Assembly: GCF_028747645.1 (NCBI RefSeq)
Contig: NZ_CP118100.1
Location: 2,914,001 to 2,978,000, forward strand
Length of the DNA stretch: 64,000 bases
Direction of reading: 5' to 3'
Source: Microbacterium esteraromaticum
GTDB taxonomy: Bacteria; Actinomycetota; Actinomycetes; Actinomycetales; Microbacteriaceae
Under the pieces are notes generated by a model. The model searched no databases and had not been told where the DNA came from. It saw only the letters and a program-made list of their open reading frames with translations. Made by a program: the position numbers and the translations under genes. Below, piece after piece: positions 60,708 to 64,000 of this stretch. Numbering within the stretch: the first letter of the stretch is position 1; each line of letters starts with the position of its first letter.

Positions 60708-60835
60708 GGCTAGTGATGCCCTACACATTCCGCCGATTGCGACCGTTTTCCCCAGACGGTGAGCCTTCGGGACTCCGAGGTCGGCGACCCCTGGCATCCT
60801 CGATCGAAACGGGTGATGATGGAGAGGTGCTGACG

Positions 60836-61060
60836 ATGACGGAACCCCAGGTCTGGACGCTGATCGGCGTGTTCGCCGCCGGACTGTTCGGCATGCTGAC
60901 GCTCATGTCGACGATGTTCGTGCGCGTGGTACGCACCGAGATCGGCTCAGTGCGCACCGAGATGCGATCCGGGTTTGACGGGGTGCATTAGCGCATCGAC
61001 CGACTCGACAACGACGTCAACGCCCTGATGAAGCACACCTTCGGCACCCAGCGCGACTGA
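60836..61060 (+). pseudogene. Small membrane/coiled-coil protein gene interrupted by an in-frame TAG
   Basis: A 75-codon frame begins MTEPQVWTLIGVFAAGLFG, has one membrane helix (about residues 6-28), then VRTEIGSVRTEMRSGFDGVH. There a TAG codon (60989-60991) interrupts it. The same frame continues RIDRLDNDVNALMKHTFG and ends TQRD at a TGA. Many actinobacterial proteins of this type have FDxVxxRIDRLDxxV as one uninterrupted helix, so the TAG most likely replaced a Gln codon (CAG). A ribosome-site-like GGAGAG precedes the ATG. It lies convergent to the methyltransferase gene. A truncated 51-residue product could still be made. Confidence 0.75.
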
Positions 61061-61076
61061 CCGGGTCTCATGCGGT

Positions 61077-61703
61077 TCAGGCGTAGCGCCGGCACCATTC
61101 GTACATCACGACCGCACCGGCCGCGCTGGCGTTGATCGAGCGCGTCGATCCGTACTGCGTGATCTCGATGTGCGCGGATGCTGCCGCGAGCGCTTCATCC
61201 GAGAGCCCCGGCCCCTCCTGCCCGAACAGCAGCACGCACCGCTCGGGCAGTTCAGCCTTGTCGACCGGAACGGCCTCGCCGACATTGTCGACGGCGAGGA
61301 TCGGGATGCCTTCGGCGGCCGCCCAGTCGGCGAACGACGCCACATCCGGATGGTGGACGACATGCTGGTATCGGTCGGTGACCATCGCGCCGCGCTTGTT
61401 CCAGCGGCGACGGCCGATGATGTGCACGGTGTCGGCGAGGAACGCGTTAGCGCTGCGCACGATCGAGCCGATGTTCATGTCGTGCTGCCAGTTCTCGATC
61501 GCGACGTGGAACGCGTGGCGCTTGGTGTCGAGGTCGGCGACGATCGCCTCCATACGCCAGTAGCGGTAGCGGTCGATCACGTTGCGGGTGTCGCCGTGCT
61601 CGAGCAGCTCCGGGTCGAAGTGCTCTTCGGTGGGCCAGGCCTCGCGCCCGCCGGGATAGGGGCCGACCCCGTGTGTGGTGTGCTCGGGGGTCTGCTCGTC
61701 CAT
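61077..61703 (-). CDS. SpoU/TrmH family tRNA/rRNA 2'-O-methyltransferase
   Basis: A 208-residue SPOUT-class enzyme. The three knot motifs are present: NWQHDMNIGSIVRSANAF (motif 1), LLFGQEGPGLSDEALAA (motif 2) and ITQYGSTRSINASAAGAVVM (motif 3). It uses S-adenosylmethionine to methylate ribose 2'-OH of RNA; which RNA cannot be told. The N-terminal 40 residues (MDEQTPEHTTHGVGPYPGG) are less conserved. TACGCT six bases before the ATG suggests a leaderless mRNA. Confidence 0.92.
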   Translation of the reverse strand: MDEQTPEHTTHGVGPYPGGREAWPTEEHFDPELLEHGDTRNVIDRYRYWRMEAIVADLDTKRHAFHVAIENWQHDMNIGSIVRSANAFLADTVHIIGRRRWNKRGAMVTDRYQHVVHHPDVASFADWAAAEGIPILAVDNVGEAVPVDKAELPERCVLLFGQEGPGLSDEALAAASAHIEITQYGSTRSINASAAGAVVMYEWCRRYA

Positions 61704-61746
61704 CCCGTCAGCGTATCCGGCCCAGGCGCAAACGAGCGGCCCACAC

Positions 61747-61791
61747 TTTTAGGCGCACCGAAAACCGGCTAATCTTTCGGTGTGCCTAAAA
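61747..61791. promoter_or_regulatory. DtxR/MntR-type double operator over the Mn/Zn uptake promoter
   Basis: TTTTAGGCGCACCGAAAA (61747-61764) and TTTCGGTGTGCCTAAAA (61775-61791) are each imperfect palindromes and also near-exact reverse complements of one another (16 of 17). TAATCT (61770-61775) lies between them and six bases before the GTG start at 61782, so the second site covers the transcription start and first codons. The TTnnGG...CC(T/G)AA pattern fits DtxR-superfamily metal regulators such as MntR. Which metal is an inference. Confidence 0.8.
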
Positions 61792-62726
61792 CCAGTTCTC
61801 TCCTCCGCGCGGGCGCCACAGGTGCCGCCCTGGTACTCGCCGTGACGCTGTCCGCGTGCGCCCCCGACTCCGGCGCCCCCGCAGGGCAAGAGCCTGCCGA
61901 TGAGCGACCGACCGTGCTGACGACGTTCACCGTGCTCGCCGATATCGCGCAGCACGTCGCCGGCGACCATCTCGCGGTCGAATCGATCACCAAGATCGGG
62001 GCCGAGATCCACGGCTACGAACCCACGCCGCGTGACGTCGCGAAGGCAACCGACGTCGACCTCATCATCGACAACGGGCTGGGCCTGGAGGCCTGGTTCG
62101 CGCAGTTCGTCGACAACGTCGACGTGCCGCACGTGGTCGTCTCGGACGGCATCGAGCCGATCGACATCGCCGCCGACGCGTACGCCGGCAAGCCCAATCC
62201 GCACGCCTGGATGAGCCCGCTCAACGTGCAGATCTATGTCGACAACATGGTCGAGGCCTTCAGCGACCTCTCGCCCGAGCATGCGGCCGACTTCACGGCG
62301 AATGGCGAGGCCTACAAGAGCGAGCTGCAGCAGGTGTACGATCAGCTGGTCACCGAGCTGCAGACCATTCCCGAGCAGCAGCGGGCGCTGGTCACGTGCG
62401 AGGGCGCCTTCTCGTACCTTGCGCGCGACGCCGGCCTCACCGAGATCTACATCTGGCCCGTCAACGCCGAACAGCAGGCGACACCGCAGCAGATCACTGC
62501 GGCGATCGAGGCAGTGCGACGCGATGAGGTTCCCGCCGTGTTCTGCGAGTCGACCGTGTCTGACAAGCCCATGCAGCAGGTGGTCGAGGCGACGGATGCC
62601 ACGTTCGGGGGCGTCCTCTACGTCGACTCGCTCTCCGAAGCCGGTGGGCCGGTGCCGACCTACCTCGACCTGCTGCGGCACGACGTCGACACGATCACCA
62701 CGGCGCTGCGCGGTGACACGCCATGA
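61782..62726 (+). CDS. Metal ABC transporter substrate-binding lipoprotein (ZnuA/TroA family)
   Basis: 314 residues. A lipoprotein signal is present (LLRAGATGAALVLAVTLSAC, lipobox Cys near residue 26). The mature protein is a cluster A-1 metal-binding protein: TTFTVLADIAQHVAGDHLAV, GAEIHGYEPTPRDVAKATDV (first His ligand), KPNPHAWMSPLNVQIYVDNM (second His) and the C-terminal FCESTVSDKPMQQVVEA. It has no His-rich loop of the ZnuA type, which slightly favours manganese (or iron) over zinc. The GTG start is leaderless and lies inside the operator. Confidence 0.92.
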   Translation: MPKTSSLLRAGATGAALVLAVTLSACAPDSGAPAGQEPADERPTVLTTFTVLADIAQHVAGDHLAVESITKIGAEIHGYEPTPRDVAKATDVDLIIDNGLGLEAWFAQFVDNVDVPHVVVSDGIEPIDIAADAYAGKPNPHAWMSPLNVQIYVDNMVEAFSDLSPEHAADFTANGEAYKSELQQVYDQLVTELQTIPEQQRALVTCEGAFSYLARDAGLTEIYIWPVNAEQQATPQQITAAIEAVRRDEVPAVFCESTVSDKPMQQVVEATDATFGGVLYVDSLSEAGGPVPTYLDLLRHDVDTITTALRGDTP

Positions 62727-63478
62727 GCGCCGTTCCCGCCGAAGAACCCGCGATCGCGGTGCACGGTGTGTCGGTGCGCTACGGCGACGTGCGCGCCCTC
62801 GACGACGTCTCTCTGACGATCCCGGCCGGACGCGTGACGGGCCTGGTGGGTATGAACGGGGCCGGCAAGTCCACGCTGTTCAAGACGCTCACGGGGAGCA
62901 TCCGCCCCTCGCACGGAACGGTGCGCGTCGGCGGCCGCACTCCCGCCGAGGCGCGGCGGCGGCGCCTGATCGGATACATCCCGCAGAGCGAGGAGGTCGA
63001 TTGGGCCTTTCCGGTGTCGGTGCGCGATGTCGTCATGATGGGGCGCTACGGCGGGCTCGGACTGACGCGTCGGCCGAGGCGCGTCGACCACGCAGCGGTC
63101 GACGCGGCGCTCGACCGCGTCGAGCTGGCGGATCTCGCCGACCGCCAGATCGGTCGACTCTCGGGTGGGCAGCGCAAGCGCGCGTTCATGGCGCGCGGAC
63201 TCGCGCAGGGCGCCGACATCCTGCTGCTCGACGAACCGTTCGCCGGCGTCGACAAGCGCTCCGAGGCCATGATCGTGCGCCTGCTGCGCGATGTCGCAGC
63301 CGAGGGGCGCACGGTGCTGGTGTCGACGCACGATCTGCATGCTCTACCTGCGCTGGCCGACGAGGCGGTGCTGCTGCGCCACCGGGTGATCTTCCACGAC
63401 GACGTGCGCACGGCTCTCGCGCCGCAGAACCTCGCGAGCGCCTTCGGCCTCGACGTGTTGGAAAGGGACGACTCATGA
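62723..63478 (+). CDS. Metal ABC transporter ATP-binding protein
   Basis: 251 residues. Walker A GMNGAGKSTLFKTL near residue 42, Q-loop IPQSEEVDWAFPVSVRDVV, signature LSGGQRKRAFMARGLAQ, Walker B ILLLDEPFAGVD, H-loop VSTHDLHALP. The IPQSEEVDWAFPV block is characteristic of the MntB/PsaB/TroB-type ATPases of Mn/Zn uptake systems. It overlaps the preceding gene (ATGA) and the following one (ATGA). Confidence 0.94.
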   Translation: MSAVPAEEPAIAVHGVSVRYGDVRALDDVSLTIPAGRVTGLVGMNGAGKSTLFKTLTGSIRPSHGTVRVGGRTPAEARRRRLIGYIPQSEEVDWAFPVSVRDVVMMGRYGGLGLTRRPRRVDHAAVDAALDRVELADLADRQIGRLSGGQRKRAFMARGLAQGADILLLDEPFAGVDKRSEAMIVRLLRDVAAEGRTVLVSTHDLHALPALADEAVLLRHRVIFHDDVRTALAPQNLASAFGLDVLERDDS

Positions 63479-64000
63479 CCCCGATCGACCTGCTGCTGGA
63501 GCCCTTGCAGTACGAGTTCATGGTGCGCGCCCTGGCCACCACGGTGATCGCCGCCGTCGTGTGCGCGATCCTGTCGTGCTGGCTGGTACTGATCGGCTGG
63601 TCGCTGATGGGCGATGCGGTCTCGCACGCCGTACTGCCCGGTGTCGTGCTCGCCTACATCGTGGGGGCGCCGTTCGCCCTCGGGGCGCTGGTGTTCGGAT
63701 TCCTCGCCGTCGGCCTGATCGGACTGCTGCGCGGCACCAGTCGCGTCAAGGAGGACGCCGCGATCGGCATCGTCTTCACCACCCTGTTCGCCCTCGGGCT
63801 GGTGCTGATCTCGGTCACACCGAGTCAGACCGATTTGAACCACATCATCTTCGGCAACATTCTCGGCGTCACGGCGGATGACCTCGTGCAGGTGGGCGTG
63901 CTCGCGGCGATCGCGTTCGTCGTACTGATGCTCAAGCGCCGCGATCTGACCCTGTTCGCGTTCGACCCCGCGCACGCGTTCGCGATCGGGCTGTCACCCC
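63475..64000 (+). CDS. Metal ABC transporter permease (cut by window end)
   Basis: The first 175 residues of an ABC-3 family permease. MTPIDLLLEPLQYEFMVRAL starts the protein and LIGWSLMGDAVSHAVLPGVV is the family's helix 2 signature (SLxGDAxSHAxLPG). About five helices are inside the window (for example FALGALVFGFLAVGLIGLL). IIFGNILGVTADDL is also typical. The stop codon lies beyond base 64000. Confidence 0.94.
   Translation, partial: MTPIDLLLEPLQYEFMVRALATTVIAAVVCAILSCWLVLIGWSLMGDAVSHAVLPGVVLAYIVGAPFALGALVFGFLAVGLIGLLRGTSRVKEDAAIGIVFTTLFALGLVLISVTPSQTDLNHIIFGNILGVTADDLVQVGVLAAIAFVVLMLKRRDLTLFAFDPAHAFAIGLSP

Noticed and set aside
1..64000. tRNA, rRNA or CRISPR genes
   Set aside because: I looked in the gaps for T-loop GGTTCGA with acceptor pairing and for regularly spaced repeats; the only GGTTCGA-like hit I noted is inside the TPP aptamer at 4861.

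Overview
This window is a high-GC stretch of chromosome from an actinobacterium. Codon use, gene content and arrangement fit Microbacteriaceae, most likely Microbacterium or a close relative. The pointers are C5-pathway heme synthesis ending in HemQ and a HemY-type oxidase, a thiamine-riboswitch YkoEDC uptake system, an alpha2-type glycyl-tRNA synthetase, and many apparently leaderless genes whose TAnnnT -10 box lies 6-7 bases before the start codon. The genus is inferred from these features, not from a database match. I see no rRNA, tRNA, CRISPR array or prophage.

Layout. 0-5 kb: a truncated short-chain dehydrogenase, a DUF488 protein, an aminoglycoside-phosphotransferase-like kinase bracketed by two near-identical palindromes, and the TPP-riboswitch-controlled ykoE-ykoD-ykoC operon. 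5-16 kb: a membrane-anchored D,D-carboxypeptidase-like protein, a heterodimeric ABC exporter, a GT4 glycosyltransferase, a 3-hydroxyisobutyryl-CoA hydrolase and an orphan ABC ATPase with a very long acidic tail. 16-32.5 kb: the heme cluster. hemY, three small envelope proteins, hemQ, hemC, hemD, hemB and hemL lie on the minus strand; hemE and divergent hemA lie beyond a sugar-uptake locus (ROK regulator, DUF4091 protein, two permeases, binding protein) that interrupts the cluster.

32.5-36.5 kb looks acquired or rearranged. It holds an IS481-type transposase remnant, leuA, a FadR-like regulator and a HepT/MntA-type toxin-antitoxin pair whose antitoxin carries an HTH domain. Beyond these lies a diverged second copy of about 35 codons from the 3' part of hemA, so the segment is bracketed by direct hemA repeats. 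36.5-44 kb: DNA repair and DUF1801 proteins, a nucleotidyltransferase, a mannoside-degrading pair (GH5-like plus GH38) and membrane proteins.

44-58.5 kb: a hidden 36-residue ORF, glyS, a GNAT protein, a two-gene HTH plus Clp-N/SRPBCC regulatory unit with two matching operators placed exactly over its promoter, a lactate-2-monooxygenase-type flavoenzyme, a TspO-like protein, MFS and POT transporters, a beta-lactamase-fold protein without catalytic residues, an M13 peptidase, a DUF1992 protein and a MATE exporter. 58.6-64 kb: a DnaA-box cluster, an acyl-CoA dehydrogenase, a small ORF broken by an amber codon, a SpoU-type methyltransferase and a Mn/Zn ABC uptake operon (cut by the window end) whose DtxR-type operator overlaps its first codon.

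The signals I find most unusual are: a set of six palindromic intergenic elements of 67-91 bp, several of them nested; a strong excess of the hexamer GGATGC/GCATCC; the hemA-fragment bracket; and the self-contained HTH/Clp-N regulatory unit.
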